DNA of 54,877 nucleotides, taken from contig CADBRU010000032.1 in assembly GCA_902797165.1 (NCBI GenBank), positions 1-54,877 on the forward strand. Direction: 5' to 3'. Below, one piece after another: positions 1-8,441 of the stretch. The notes beneath the pieces are model-generated. The model was not told the DNA's origin, ran no database searches, and worked only from the letters and a program-made list of their open reading frames with translations. Each line of letters starts with the position of its first letter. The first letter of the stretch is position 1. The position numbers and the translations under genes are program-made. This stretch comes from an uncultured Elusimicrobium sp. (lineage in GTDB: Bacteria > Elusimicrobiota > Elusimicrobia > Elusimicrobiales > Elusimicrobiaceae).

Positions 1-162
1 CTCCATACGCACCGCGGCAAGCATTTGCTCCGCTTCAGTGGTTTTGCGCGTTTCCAATACGCGGGTAAACTTCGGTATGGCCACACCGGCCAATACCGCC
101 AGAACCACCACTACCACCAGTAGTTCCGCTAAGGTAAATCCTATTTTATGAAAAGTTCTCAC
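1..162 (-). CDS. Type IV pilin-like protein, N-terminal part (cut by window start)
   Basis: Only the first 54 codons are inside the window. The start is a GTG (160-162) preceded at the right distance by AGGAG (172-176); the nearby in-frame-looking ATG runs into a stop after seven codons, so GTG is the better choice. The translation contains FTLAELLVVVVVLAVLAG followed by VAIPKFTRV, the prepilin cleavage and methylation motif (Glu5 present) and hydrophobic alpha-1 helix of type IV pilins and type II secretion pseudopilins. It is more divergent from the other pilins in this window, which read FTLIELLVVVLIIGILSA. A processed pilin inserts in the inner membrane and is assembled into a filament. 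The C-terminal globular domain is outside the window, so major pilin, minor pilin or pseudopilin cannot be decided. Confidence 0.85.
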   Translation of the reverse strand, partial: MRTFHKIGFTLAELLVVVVVLAVLAGVAIPKFTRVLETRKTTEAEQMLAAVRME

Positions 163-310
163 AATACATCTCCTATCAGAATATAAACTACCCTATGGAT
201 TTATACATCCTAATCCTAACTTTCAGTATAGTACAAAACATACAAAAAATCAAGAGGACCCACCATATATTTTGTATGGGGCTTTCTATAAAGGCAAAGA
301 ATCGGGGTAT

Positions 311-781
311 TTATTTCATAGACTTTTTTAAGTCGCGGATTTCTTTTTTCCAACGTTTCTTGGCCAGTTTAAAACGGCGTTTGGCTTCTCCGCTTAAAAT
401 TTCTTCTACCCGTTGAGCCTTTACTTGTTCCAAATTGGCTTGACGCTCTTGCAATTTGCGTTCCCATTGAGATAAATTCTCTTTTTCTGCCGCAATGCGC
501 TCTTGCATCCAAGCCATACTTTCATCGGTTGCCTCAGAAACAATTTGCTCAATTTGTGCTTTGATGGCGGCTTTTTGTTCAGTACTTGCTTTACGGTATT
601 GTTTTACCAAACGGCTGATTTGTTTGCTGCGCTTTTTAGCCAATTTGCGCTGTGCTTTATCCGGACGAATCATAAAAGATAAAGGCCGTCCGCTAGCGGA
701 AGGTTGCGATGTCTGCTCGGCTTGCAAAGCCAAAGGTACAAATAAAAACAAAGTACAAATAATTATGTATATTTTCTTCAT
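311..781 (-). CDS. Exported coiled-coil protein of unknown function
   Basis: This 156-residue protein starts with a clear Sec signal peptide (MKKIYIIICTLFLFVPLALQA, cleavage expected after ALQA near residue 21). The mature part is almost entirely charged helix rich in Lys, Arg, Glu and Gln (residues about 45-156) and should form a long coiled coil in the periplasm. I recognise no family. It is the last gene of a minus-strand run rlmN-lipoprotein-queC-this gene and starts 1 nt after the queC stop codon, so it is probably co-transcribed. Periplasmic helical proteins such as Skp or the CpxP/Spy chaperones have a similar composition, but I see no diagnostic motif and do not assign it to them. Confidence 0.8.
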   Translation of the reverse strand: MKKIYIIICTLFLFVPLALQAEQTSQPSASGRPLSFMIRPDKAQRKLAKKRSKQISRLVKQYRKASTEQKAAIKAQIEQIVSEATDESMAWMQERIAAEKENLSQWERKLQERQANLEQVKAQRVEEILSGEAKRRFKLAKKRWKKEIRDLKKSMK

Positions 782-782
782 T

Positions 783-1460
783 TTATTTCTCCACAGATCC
801 GTCTTTTACGCCGGCCTCGGCAAATCCGCGCGCACGCAATTTACAGGAATCACAATGGCCGCAAGGGGTGTCCCCTCCGTTATAGCAACTCCAAGTTAAT
901 TCAAAGGGTACTCCCAGTTTAGCCCCCAGTTTAACAATATCGGTTTTACTTAAATGCATCAACGGAGCCAATACTTCCAATCCGTGCTGTACTCCGCGTT
1001 TTGTACCTAAATTAATGGCTTTACCCACCGTTTCAAAGAAAGCGGGAGTACAATCCGGATAACCCGAAAAATCAATTGCATTGGGGCCCGCCACAATGGC
1101 ATCGGCACTGACCGCATCGGCCAGTGAAGCCGCCACGGATAAAAAGATTAAATTGCGTCCCGGTACGTAGGTAGAAGGAATTTGTCCGCTAGTGATATCT
1201 GCTAAGGATTGGTCGGGAATTACTTGGTCTTTGCCTACCAAAGAACTGGTAGATAACCAAGGAAAATTTAAAGCCACGCTATGTTGTTTAACACCCAATT
1301 TACTGGCAATTTGTTGTGCGGCTTGTACCTCACGGGCATGTCTTTGTCCGTACGAAACCGTCAAAGTTTCGCAGGTATAACCTTTGTCTAATGCCCAATA
1401 TAAACAGGTAGTACTATCTAGGCCACCCGAAAACAAAACAATTGCTTTTTTAGAGGTCAT
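783..1460 (-). CDS. queC: 7-cyano-7-deazaguanine (preQ0) synthase QueC
   Basis: QueC is an ATP-dependent enzyme that converts 7-carboxy-7-deazaguanine to preQ0, a precursor of queuosine in tRNA. The 225-residue length is normal. The PP-loop ATP-pyrophosphatase motif SGGLDSTTCLYWAL lies at residues 11-24. The C-terminal zinc site is complete: CYNGGDTPCGHCDSC, four Cys near residues 193-207. The gene sits between a lipoprotein gene (1 nt gap) and a coiled-coil protein gene (1 nt gap) in a minus-strand operon headed by rlmN, another RNA-modification gene. No other queuosine genes (queD, queE, queF, tgt) are in the window. Confidence 0.96.
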   Translation of the reverse strand: MTSKKAIVLFSGGLDSTTCLYWALDKGYTCETLTVSYGQRHAREVQAAQQIASKLGVKQHSVALNFPWLSTSSLVGKDQVIPDQSLADITSGQIPSTYVPGRNLIFLSVAASLADAVSADAIVAGPNAIDFSGYPDCTPAFFETVGKAINLGTKRGVQHGLEVLAPLMHLSKTDIVKLGAKLGVPFELTWSCYNGGDTPCGHCDSCKLRARGFAEAGVKDGSVEK

Positions 1461-1461
1461 A

Positions 1462-1902
1462 TTAAAAACTCACGCTATTATTTAAGGCGCCTTCTACTTC
1501 AAATTTACGCATGGCCTCTTTGTCCGCATCCGTCAGATTATCACCGTATTTAATGGCATACATAATTAGCGTTACGGTCGGATTGGGTGAATTGTCTTCT
1601 GCACTGTTATACTGCCCCAGCAGCATAGCATCGGCCCCTTTGGACGCTACGAATTTGCGGCCTTTTTGCACGCCGCGTTTAAGAACTTCGCGGTCTTGTT
1701 GTAAATTTTTAATACGCAGTAACCCCAAGTTACCGTACGGGCGTGTAATGTCGTTCTTGTCCGTAAAAATTTCTACTTCCTCGGCTGATTTTTTAGCCGG
1801 AAATTCAGGCCCTATGGGGATCCAATCCAAATTGCTTTGATTTAACGTTGCACAGGCTGCTAACCCGACGCAACTTACCAAAATCCATGCTATTTTTTTC
1901 AT
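1462..1902 (-). CDS. Predicted lipoprotein of unknown function
   Basis: The 146-residue product begins MKKIAWILVSCVGLAACATL. LAAC is a lipobox, so the protein should be lipidated on Cys17 by Lgt (a copy is encoded at 6751-7539) and anchored to a membrane facing the periplasm. The mature region has a stretch AEEVEIFTDKNDITRPYGNLG and a central segment with GADAMLLGQY, reminiscent of small outer-membrane lipoproteins that end in a beta-strand fold, but I cannot name the family. It lies 9 nt downstream of rlmN and 1 nt upstream of queC. The start has GGAG upstream (AGGAGAGAACTATG). Confidence 0.8.
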   Translation of the reverse strand: MKKIAWILVSCVGLAACATLNQSNLDWIPIGPEFPAKKSAEEVEIFTDKNDITRPYGNLGLLRIKNLQQDREVLKRGVQKGRKFVASKGADAMLLGQYNSAEDNSPNPTVTLIMYAIKYGDNLTDADKEAMRKFEVEGALNNSVSF

Positions 1903-1911
1903 AGTTCTCTC

Positions 1912-2931
1912 CTAATTTTTAGATGCTAATTGGCCGCACGCCGCACTGATATCGTTGCCCATACTTTTGCGAATCGTTACGCCTATTCCCATGGCTTTTA
2001 GGGCATCTGCCATTTCTTGCACGATACAATCTTCGGTTTTATTGCCGCGGCCCAAATTACACGCAATTAAATTTACGTGTAACAAATAACTAAATTTACT
2101 GTCGCGTATCCATTTGCCTAACTTGCGGATATGCTCCGGGCGGTTATTGACGCCCTCAATTACGGCATATTCCAAAAATACTTGCCGCCCGGTAAGGGCC
2201 AAATATTCATCTAATGCCAGGCGCAAATCGTCCAAGTCATAGCGCCGATTGACCGGCATCAATTTAGTCCGCTCGTCATTATCGGCATTATGTAAGGATA
2301 TTGCCAAATTGACTTGCGGTAAATCGGTGGCCAGTTTATGCAGTTTATCTGCAATACCCGACGTAGAAATAGAAATATGCCGCGCCCCGATATTTAAAAA
2401 ATCGGGATTGGTCAAATTTTGTACTGCTTTAACTACATTAAGGTAGTTGACCAAAGGCTCCCCCATTCCCATAAATACCACATGAGAAATACGGTCCCCT
2501 ATTTTTTCCTTTTTGACATATTGAAACCAAAATAAAACTTGGTCCGCTATTTCTTCATCCGTCAAATCTCGCTTAAAACCCATTTTGCCCGTACTGCAAA
2601 AACTGCAATGCATGGCACAACCCACTTGCGTAGAAACACATACGCTCCATCCGTCATGCGGTTTTAAAAGCACCGTTTCAATGAGCAGCCCGTCTTTGAG
2701 TTTCAAAAGGGCTTTTGCCACACGGTCCTCTTTTGAAAATACCATTTTTTTGACGGTAAAACTTAAAATAGGGCGCTCTTTGTCCAGTTGTTCGCGCAAA
2801 GCAACCGGCAAGGCCGTGGCCTCTTGCCAAGTGGTAATGCCGTTTTTATAAACCGCATCTTTGACTTGCGAAATACGGTAATTGGGCAGCCCGGCGGCTT
2901 TGATAAACTCTTTAATATATTCAAAATTCAT
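1912..2931 (-). CDS. rlmN: 23S rRNA (A2503-C2)/tRNA (A37-C2) methyltransferase RlmN
   Basis: RlmN is a dual-specificity radical SAM methyltransferase that makes 2-methyladenosine at A2503 of 23S rRNA and A37 of some tRNAs. The 339-residue protein has the 4Fe-4S motif CAMHCSFC (CxxxCxxC, about residues 105-112). It also has the SAM-binding GMGEPLVN motif (about 155-162) and the family segment ISTSG. A C-terminal Cys in GNDISAACGQL matches the catalytic Cys that forms the methylene-protein intermediate; the other catalytic Cys is the one in QVGCAMHC or close by. It is the first gene of the minus-strand operon down to 311. A TAGAAT -10 box about 40 nt upstream (minus strand, near 2970) fits a promoter of its own. 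Confidence 0.96.
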   Translation of the reverse strand: MNFEYIKEFIKAAGLPNYRISQVKDAVYKNGITTWQEATALPVALREQLDKERPILSFTVKKMVFSKEDRVAKALLKLKDGLLIETVLLKPHDGWSVCVSTQVGCAMHCSFCSTGKMGFKRDLTDEEIADQVLFWFQYVKKEKIGDRISHVVFMGMGEPLVNYLNVVKAVQNLTNPDFLNIGARHISISTSGIADKLHKLATDLPQVNLAISLHNADNDERTKLMPVNRRYDLDDLRLALDEYLALTGRQVFLEYAVIEGVNNRPEHIRKLGKWIRDSKFSYLLHVNLIACNLGRGNKTEDCIVQEMADALKAMGIGVTIRKSMGNDISAACGQLASKN

Positions 2932-3059
2932 AGGATAAACCTAATTACTCAGATTAATTTATTCTATCATTTTTGAGTTTATGCAAATTATAAAAATCGA
3001 ATTTACACACTATCTGAAAAAAGTTCTATAAAAAAAGTGAAAAATTTTTTCCGTTTTAG

Positions 3060-3075
3060 TATAATATTTGCACCT
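3060..3075 (+). promoter_or_regulatory. -10 box abutting the phosphohexomutase start (possible leaderless mRNA)
   Basis: TATAAT at 3060-3065 is followed by only 10 nt before the ATG at 3076. A GTGAAA (4/6 to TTGACA) lies 17 nt upstream at 3037-3042. Transcription would begin at about 3071-3074, leaving almost no 5' leader. There is no Shine-Dalgarno sequence before the ATG. Confidence 0.6.
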
Positions 3076-4563
3076 ATGAGCGAAGATATTAAATTTAGTA
3101 CATCCGGTTTCCGTGCTGTAATTGCCGACGGAATGACTGCACAAAATGTGCAACGTTTAGCATTTGGGATTTCCAACCACGTATTGGAACATCCTTTCTA
3201 TGGTTTTGAAGGTACAGGGTATCAAAAACATTGCCAACAATTAGGCAAGAAGAATAAAAAACCGCTTATTATTATCGGATATGATACCCGCTTTTTAGCC
3301 AAACAATTTGCCTATATAGCGGCCAATGCCTTTTTGGCCAGCGGCATCAGTGTCAAAATGTCCGATGAGCCGCTTCCTACTCCGGCCGTCGAATGGAACG
3401 TACTCAAAGAAGGTGCTGTTGGCGGTGTAATTATTACCGGCAGTGAAGCCAATTATCATGTTTGCGGCCTTAAATGGGTAACTTATTACGGTGGAATTGC
3501 CAACAATGAAATTGTGGAAGATATCGAAAAACGAACGCCCGCCGAAAATGCCCAAATTTTAAAAACTTCTTCTATTGAATTTGATCATTTAAATTCAGCC
3601 GTCGTGCCTACCAATGCTCTTAAAAAAGAGTATATGGCACATATGGAAAAGTTGCTTGATAGCAAAGCGCTCAAAAAAGCAAAACTTAAAATTGCACTCG
3701 ATCCGTTATTCGGCACGGCCCAACATTATTTCCGGCAAGCCCTTGAAAAACACGGCGTGACCGTAGAAGCCATCCATGAAGGACGTGATGTTTTATTCGG
3801 CGGTAAAACGCCCAATGCCGGTCCGGTCAGTTTGCAAGATTTACGCAAACTGGTGGTGGGTAAAAAAATGCATTTGGGTATTGCCTGCAACCCTGATTGC
3901 GATAAATTTGGCATTATTGATTCTGACGGAGAATGGGTATCTCCCAATGAAATTGCCCCCATGTTGCTGCACCACTTGGTTAAAAATAAAAAACTCAAAG
4001 GCCGCGTCGTACGCAGTGTAATATCTTCTACTTTGTTTGACCAAGTAGCCAAATTGCATGGGCTGATGCTGCGGGAAACTCCCGTCGGATTTAAATATAT
4101 TACCGAACTGATGACCACCGGACAATATATCATGGGCATGGAAGAATCTGGCGGTATTGCCATGGCTAATCACATCCCGGACAAAGACGGCTTACTGGCT
4201 TGTTTCCTCACGATTGATATGCTAGCCGTAGAACGTAAAACGCTCAAGCAATTACGCAAAGATTTTTATAAAAAATACCGTCCCATGTATGCTCAAAAAG
4301 TCAGTATCCCCAAAACGGAAACCGAAATTAACCGCATTATGGAACGGTTGGATATCAAACCCCCGCTTAGTATCCTCAAGACTTCTGTGTGGCGTATCGA
4401 TTCAATGGACGGTTTTAAGTTTATCCTAAAGGGCGGCAGTTGGTTAGCCATACGTCCTTCCAGTACCGAACATCTGATTCGTATGTATGCCGAAGCGCCG
4501 GACGCCGAATTACCGACGGCTTTGATTAAAGAAGGCAAAAAAATCATCGAAAACATTATTTAA
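3076..4563 (+). CDS. Alpha-D-phosphohexomutase family protein (phosphoglucomutase/phosphomannomutase-like)
   Basis: The 495-residue protein has the four-domain phosphohexomutase layout and would interconvert hexose 1- and 6-phosphates. Visible landmarks are the N-terminal FSTSGFRAVIADGMT, the metal loop NPDCDKFG (normally DPDxDR), the sugar loop MEESGG (normally GEESGG) and the phosphate loop RPSSTEHLIR (normally RxSxTEPxxR). The phosphoserine loop is unusual: ITGSEANYHVCG replaces the usual TASHNPxxxNG, keeping the Ser but losing His-Asn-Pro. I chose the ATG at 3076 over the upstream GTG at 3037 because family homology starts at SEDIKFSTSG and the GTG overlaps the probable promoter. The eno gene follows after 10 nt, so the two glycolytic genes are likely co-transcribed. 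Substrate cannot be decided from sequence. Confidence 0.88.
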   Translation: MSEDIKFSTSGFRAVIADGMTAQNVQRLAFGISNHVLEHPFYGFEGTGYQKHCQQLGKKNKKPLIIIGYDTRFLAKQFAYIAANAFLASGISVKMSDEPLPTPAVEWNVLKEGAVGGVIITGSEANYHVCGLKWVTYYGGIANNEIVEDIEKRTPAENAQILKTSSIEFDHLNSAVVPTNALKKEYMAHMEKLLDSKALKKAKLKIALDPLFGTAQHYFRQALEKHGVTVEAIHEGRDVLFGGKTPNAGPVSLQDLRKLVVGKKMHLGIACNPDCDKFGIIDSDGEWVSPNEIAPMLLHHLVKNKKLKGRVVRSVISSTLFDQVAKLHGLMLRETPVGFKYITELMTTGQYIMGMEESGGIAMANHIPDKDGLLACFLTIDMLAVERKTLKQLRKDFYKKYRPMYAQKVSIPKTETEINRIMERLDIKPPLSILKTSVWRIDSMDGFKFILKGGSWLAIRPSSTEHLIRMYAEAPDAELPTALIKEGKKIIENII

Positions 4564-4573
4564 GGGGGAACCT

Positions 4574-5845
4574 ATGGCAACAATCAAAAAAATTACCGGG
4601 CGGGAAGTATTAGACTCGCGCGGATTTCCTACTGTGGCAGCGGATGTACTGCTCAGTGACGGTTCTATAGGTAGCGCTATGGTGCCCAGCGGTGCCAGTA
4701 CCGGATCACACGAGGCTTTAGAACTGCGCGACGGAGGAACACGCTATCATGGAAAAGGCGTATTAAAAGCAGTTGCCAATGTTAATAAAATCGCCAAAAA
4801 ATTAATAGGAATTGAAGCAGAAGACATCCGACTAATTGATGACACTATACTTGCTTTAGACGGTACGGAGAATAAAACCAAACTCGGTGCCAATGCGACG
4901 CTTGCCGTTTCTATGGCAGTTTTGCGCGCCGGCGCACAAAGCGCCAAACGCCCCTTATACGAACATATCCGATTTTGCTACGGTCTGCAATCAAAAATCT
5001 ACTTGCTGCCTACCCCTATGCTTAATATCATTAACGGCGGTAAACATGCAGATTCGGGACTGGATGTACAAGAATTTATGATTGTACCGCTCAAAACCAA
5101 AACTTTTTCGCAAGCCATGCAAGCCGCCGCGGAAACATATCACACTTTAAAAGATATTCTTAAAAAAGCCGGACAGGTAATTGCCGTAGGAGACGAGGGC
5201 GGTTTTGCACCCAAAATTGCCAAACATGAAGAAGTACTGAAAACCTTAGTTACCGCTTGCAAAAAAGCCGGCCATAGTTCTATGGCTATTGCGATGGATT
5301 GCGCTGCCAGTGAGTTTTATAAAAAAGGCAAATATTATTTTGAGAAAAAAGATTATACCGCACCGCAAATGACTGAAATTTATGCCGGTTGGTGCAAGAA
5401 ATTTCCGATTGTTTCTATAGAAGATCCCTTGCAAGAAGACGATTGGACCGGTTGGCAGCAAATCACGCGCACCTTAGGCAAAAAAATACGATTGGTAGGA
5501 GATGATTTATTCGTTACCAATCCGCACCGATTACAAATGGGAATTGCACAAAAAGCGGCCAATGCCATTTTGATCAAATTAAATCAGATCGGTACAGTAT
5601 CGGAAACTATAGACGTGATTTTGCAAGCACAAAAGGCCCACTATGCGTGCATTATTTCACACCGCTCCGGAGAAACGGAAGATACTTTTATTGCCGATTT
5701 GGCAGTAGCCACCAACGCCGGCGCTATTAAAACCGGAGCCCCGGCACGCGCCGAACGTACCGCTAAGTATAATCGGCTTTTGCAAATTGAACATGAATTA
5801 GGTAAAAAAGCCTCCTACGCCCAAGATAAGGCTTTTAGAAAATAA
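4574..5845 (+). CDS. eno: Enolase
   Basis: Enolase converts 2-phosphoglycerate to phosphoenolpyruvate in glycolysis. The 423 residues match the usual length. Key motifs are all present: the N-terminal REVLDSRGFPT, the Mg-binding ASTGSHEALELRDG loop, GDEGGFAP with the catalytic Glu, SIEDPLQEDDW (metal Glu), the GDDLFVTN Asp, the catalytic Lys in LIKLNQIG, and SHRSGETED. A GGGGG ribosome binding site lies 5-8 nt before the ATG. It follows the phosphohexomutase by 10 nt and precedes an ftsB-like gene by 5 nt; an eno-ftsB pair is common in bacteria. Confidence 0.97.
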   Translation: MATIKKITGREVLDSRGFPTVAADVLLSDGSIGSAMVPSGASTGSHEALELRDGGTRYHGKGVLKAVANVNKIAKKLIGIEAEDIRLIDDTILALDGTENKTKLGANATLAVSMAVLRAGAQSAKRPLYEHIRFCYGLQSKIYLLPTPMLNIINGGKHADSGLDVQEFMIVPLKTKTFSQAMQAAAETYHTLKDILKKAGQVIAVGDEGGFAPKIAKHEEVLKTLVTACKKAGHSSMAIAMDCAASEFYKKGKYYFEKKDYTAPQMTEIYAGWCKKFPIVSIEDPLQEDDWTGWQQITRTLGKKIRLVGDDLFVTNPHRLQMGIAQKAANAILIKLNQIGTVSETIDVILQAQKAHYACIISHRSGETEDTFIADLAVATNAGAIKTGAPARAERTAKYNRLLQIEHELGKKASYAQDKAFRK

Positions 5846-5850
5846 TAAAG

Positions 5851-6138
5851 ATGAAAGATTTATTAATTAAAAATCGCAAATTATTGTTATGGCTTTTGTT
5901 GGCCGTGATACTTTTTTGCATATTTTTAGGAAATAATTTCCTGAATTTGATAGACAATAAACGCGAACAAGGACGTTTGACCAAACACAGTGTGCAACTG
6001 GACAAAGAATATGAGGAGTTACAAACTCAATTGCAACTTTTAAAAGATCAAGATCCGGTCTATATCGAAAAAGTAGCGCGCGTAGAATATAATATGTCCG
6101 CCCCCGACGAAATAGAATATCGCTTTGAAACAAAATAA
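5851..6138 (+). CDS. FtsB/DivIC-type septum formation initiator
   Basis: This 95-residue protein has a short cytoplasmic N-terminus rich in Lys and Asn, one membrane helix (about residues 11-31) and an extracytoplasmic coiled coil (about 40-70, with QLDKEYEELQTQLQLLK). It ends in DPVYIEKVARVEYNMSAPDEI, the conserved tail that follows the coiled coil in FtsB and DivIC. FtsB acts with FtsL and FtsQ as a scaffold that activates septal peptidoglycan synthesis. Position directly after eno is the same as in many bacteria. It ends 1 nt before the next start. Confidence 0.9.
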   Translation: MKDLLIKNRKLLLWLLLAVILFCIFLGNNFLNLIDNKREQGRLTKHSVQLDKEYEELQTQLQLLKDQDPVYIEKVARVEYNMSAPDEIEYRFETK

Positions 6139-6139
6139 T

Positions 6140-6751
6140 ATGCAAATAGACGTCTTAGAACTGGGCCCGATGGCCAATTGTACTTACTTAATCAGCCAAG
6201 GAAAAGAGGCGCTGCTGATTGATCCGGCTTGGGATATGAATTATATTGAACATACCCTTGCGCAAAAAGGACTCGTTTTGCAAGCCGTACTTTTTACACA
6301 CGGGCATTTTGATCATGTAAAAGATTGCGAATCTTTATTACGCGCACATCAGTTACGTGCTTATATTGAACAAAACGATGTACTGCTTAGTGGTTTGCCG
6401 CAAGATGTTTTACAACCGTATAGCGGTGAGCAAGACCTACAAATCGGACCTTTTTCTTTGCATATTATTCCGACCCCGGGGCATACGGCCGGCGGCGTTT
6501 GCATACAAATAGAAGATGCCCTTTTTACGGGAGATACCCTTTTCCCGGGTGCGTGCGGACGGGTAGATTTGCCCTCCTCCGACCCGCGCGCCATGCGAAA
6601 AAGTTTATTACTTCTTTCTAAATTGCCGGCAGATACCCGTATTTTTGCCGGACATAGTTACGGCGGACGTTGCTCTTCCACTATAGAAGAAGAAAAACTA
6701 AATAATCCTTTTATGCGCAGTGCCATAAAAGATGAAAAGGTGATTTTCTAA
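6140..6751 (+). CDS. Metallo-beta-lactamase fold hydrolase (glyoxalase II-like)
   Basis: The 203-residue protein has the binuclear metal site of the MBL superfamily: THGHFDHV (HxHxDH), HIIPTPGHTAGG (His), TGDTLFPGACGR (bridging Asp) and AGHSYGGR (final His). The layout and length fit the small hydroxyacylglutathione hydrolase-like group; in anaerobes such enzymes act on various thioesters and phosphodiesters, so the substrate is unknown. The start at 6140 gives MQIDVLELG, where homology begins; an in-frame TTG at 6125 would overlap ftsB. It has no clear ribosome binding site and is probably translated by coupling. It overlaps lgt by 1 nt (TAATG). Confidence 0.9.
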   Translation: MQIDVLELGPMANCTYLISQGKEALLIDPAWDMNYIEHTLAQKGLVLQAVLFTHGHFDHVKDCESLLRAHQLRAYIEQNDVLLSGLPQDVLQPYSGEQDLQIGPFSLHIIPTPGHTAGGVCIQIEDALFTGDTLFPGACGRVDLPSSDPRAMRKSLLLLSKLPADTRIFAGHSYGGRCSSTIEEEKLNNPFMRSAIKDEKVIF

Positions 6752-7539
6752 TGCATCCCACTTTATTTCACATCGGATCTTTTGAAATGGCCAGTTACGG
6801 GCTGATGATGGCGCTTGCCTATTTGATACCCACTTGGTATTTATACCGCCGCTTGCATTATATTAAACTGGATAAAGACACCTTCTTTAATATTATTTTT
6901 ATTGCGTTTATCAGTGCCTTAATCGGATCTAAATTGCTCTATATAATCGTTTCATGGGGCGAAATGGGTAGTACATTTACGGAAAGACTCGTCTTTGCTT
7001 TGCAAAATTTCCGTTACGGCTTTGTGTTTTTTGGCGGAGCCATTGTGGCTATTGCGACACTACTTTATTATCTCAAAAAGAAAAATTTGCCCGTTTTGAA
7101 AATTGCCGATTTCTATATTGTGGCCTTACCGCTTGGGCATGCAATCGGCCGCATCGGTTGCTTTTTAGCCGGTTGCTGCCACGGCCGCCCGACGGATATG
7201 CCGTGGGGTATTGCGTTTACCGATCCGCATAGTTTGGTAGCCCCTCAATTTTTAGGCGTACCTTTGCATCCTACCCAACTTTATGAAGTGGGACTTAATT
7301 TAGTGCTATTTTTTGTTTTGCAATATTGCTATAAAAAGCAACACCGCCCCGGCACCATTTTGGCGCTCTATATAATCGGTTATGCGTTTTTACGTTTCTT
7401 TATTGAATTTTTCCGCGGGGACTTTCGCGGCGGATTTTTACTTGGCATGTCCCCTTCCCAATGCATTGCACTGGCTACGGCTGCCGTTGCTGCAACGGCT
7501 CTTTATTTTTTGAAAAAGGACACCTCCCATGCCGAATAA
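6751..7539 (+). CDS. lgt: Prolipoprotein diacylglyceryl transferase
   Basis: Lgt transfers diacylglycerol from phosphatidylglycerol to the lipobox Cys of prolipoproteins at the inner membrane. This 262-residue protein has about seven hydrophobic segments. It also carries the family signature ALPLGHAIGRIGCFLAGCCHG with the essential Arg, and a second motif HPTQLYE with the catalytic His and the Glu. RFFIEFFRGD near the C-terminus contains the Arg that binds the lipid. Its likely clients in this window include the lipoprotein at 1462-1902. It overlaps the previous stop by 1 nt and the next gene by 11 nt. Confidence 0.96.
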   Translation: MHPTLFHIGSFEMASYGLMMALAYLIPTWYLYRRLHYIKLDKDTFFNIIFIAFISALIGSKLLYIIVSWGEMGSTFTERLVFALQNFRYGFVFFGGAIVAIATLLYYLKKKNLPVLKIADFYIVALPLGHAIGRIGCFLAGCCHGRPTDMPWGIAFTDPHSLVAPQFLGVPLHPTQLYEVGLNLVLFFVLQYCYKKQHRPGTILALYIIGYAFLRFFIEFFRGDFRGGFLLGMSPSQCIALATAAVAATALYFLKKDTSHAE

Positions 7540-8440
7540 ACAAACTTACACTTTCAGTGGATATTCACGTCGTTTAGACGTATTTGTGACGGATCAATTA
7601 CCTGATTTTTCCCGCTCCATTATTCAAAAAATGATTAAAGACGGCAAAATTACCGTCAACGGGAAAAAAGTAAAACCATCTTGGCCGCTGGAAGAGGGAG
7701 ATGAAATTGTAGTACAAATGCCAGATGTGGCCGCGCAAAAAAACAAGTTGGCAGATTTAATTATTGCCGACGGAAAAGATTATTTTGTTATCAACAAACC
7801 CGCCGGCATGCTCGTACATCCGCAAAGCCCCATTTGGGAAACAAATCCCGACGCCGTTTTTGCCCTAGAAGAAACCTTGGTATCTTTGGTACTGTCTAAT
7901 CCGCCGAAAGGTGTTGATAAAAATACCCCCCGCGCCGGATTGGTACATCGTCTCGACCGTGAAACAAGCGGGGTGATGTTACTGGCCAAAAACGAAGAAT
8001 TTCAAAATGCAATGACCGAAATGTTTGCCAATCGCGAAGTACACAAAATCTATCATTCCATTGCATGCGGGGAAGTACCTGATGACACCGGGCGTATCGA
8101 AGTGCCTATCGGCCGGGTAGCCGGCGGAAAAATTAAGGCTTCGGATGTTGGCCGCGAAGCCATTACCGAATATAAGGTATTACAACGTAAAAACGGATTT
8201 ACTTATATTGAATTATATCCGCGTACCGGGCGCACTAATCAGTTGCGCGTACATTTAAGTTGGCTGGGATATCCTGTGTTGGGAGATTGGTTATATAAAG
8301 GGGCAACGGCAGACCGCTTGATGTTACACGCCCGCAAACTGGAATTTAAGCATCCGTTTACCGGACGGAAACTGCAATTTGAAGCACCCGTTCCGGCTGA
8401 TTTTGAGGCTGCATGGAAACGCGTGAGTGGTAGCAAATAA
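7529..8440 (+). CDS. RluA-family pseudouridine synthase
   Basis: The enzyme isomerises uridine to pseudouridine in RNA. It has an N-terminal S4 RNA-binding domain (about residues 12-65, RLDVFVTDQLPDFSRSIIQKM ... GKKVKPSWPLEEGDEI). The catalytic domain follows, containing VINKPAGMLVHP and HRLDRETSGV with the catalytic Asp. RTGRTNQLRVHL and FKHPFTG are the other family signatures. Length (303) fits RluD/YlyB-like members. The target, 23S rRNA or tRNA, cannot be told from sequence. The start overlaps the end of lgt by 11 nt (ATGCCGAATAA). Its stop is 1 nt from the end of a convergent pilin gene, with no terminator between. Confidence 0.93.
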   Translation: MPNKQTYTFSGYSRRLDVFVTDQLPDFSRSIIQKMIKDGKITVNGKKVKPSWPLEEGDEIVVQMPDVAAQKNKLADLIIADGKDYFVINKPAGMLVHPQSPIWETNPDAVFALEETLVSLVLSNPPKGVDKNTPRAGLVHRLDRETSGVMLLAKNEEFQNAMTEMFANREVHKIYHSIACGEVPDDTGRIEVPIGRVAGGKIKASDVGREAITEYKVLQRKNGFTYIELYPRTGRTNQLRVHLSWLGYPVLGDWLYKGATADRLMLHARKLEFKHPFTGRKLQFEAPVPADFEAAWKRVSGSK

Positions 8441-8441
8441 A

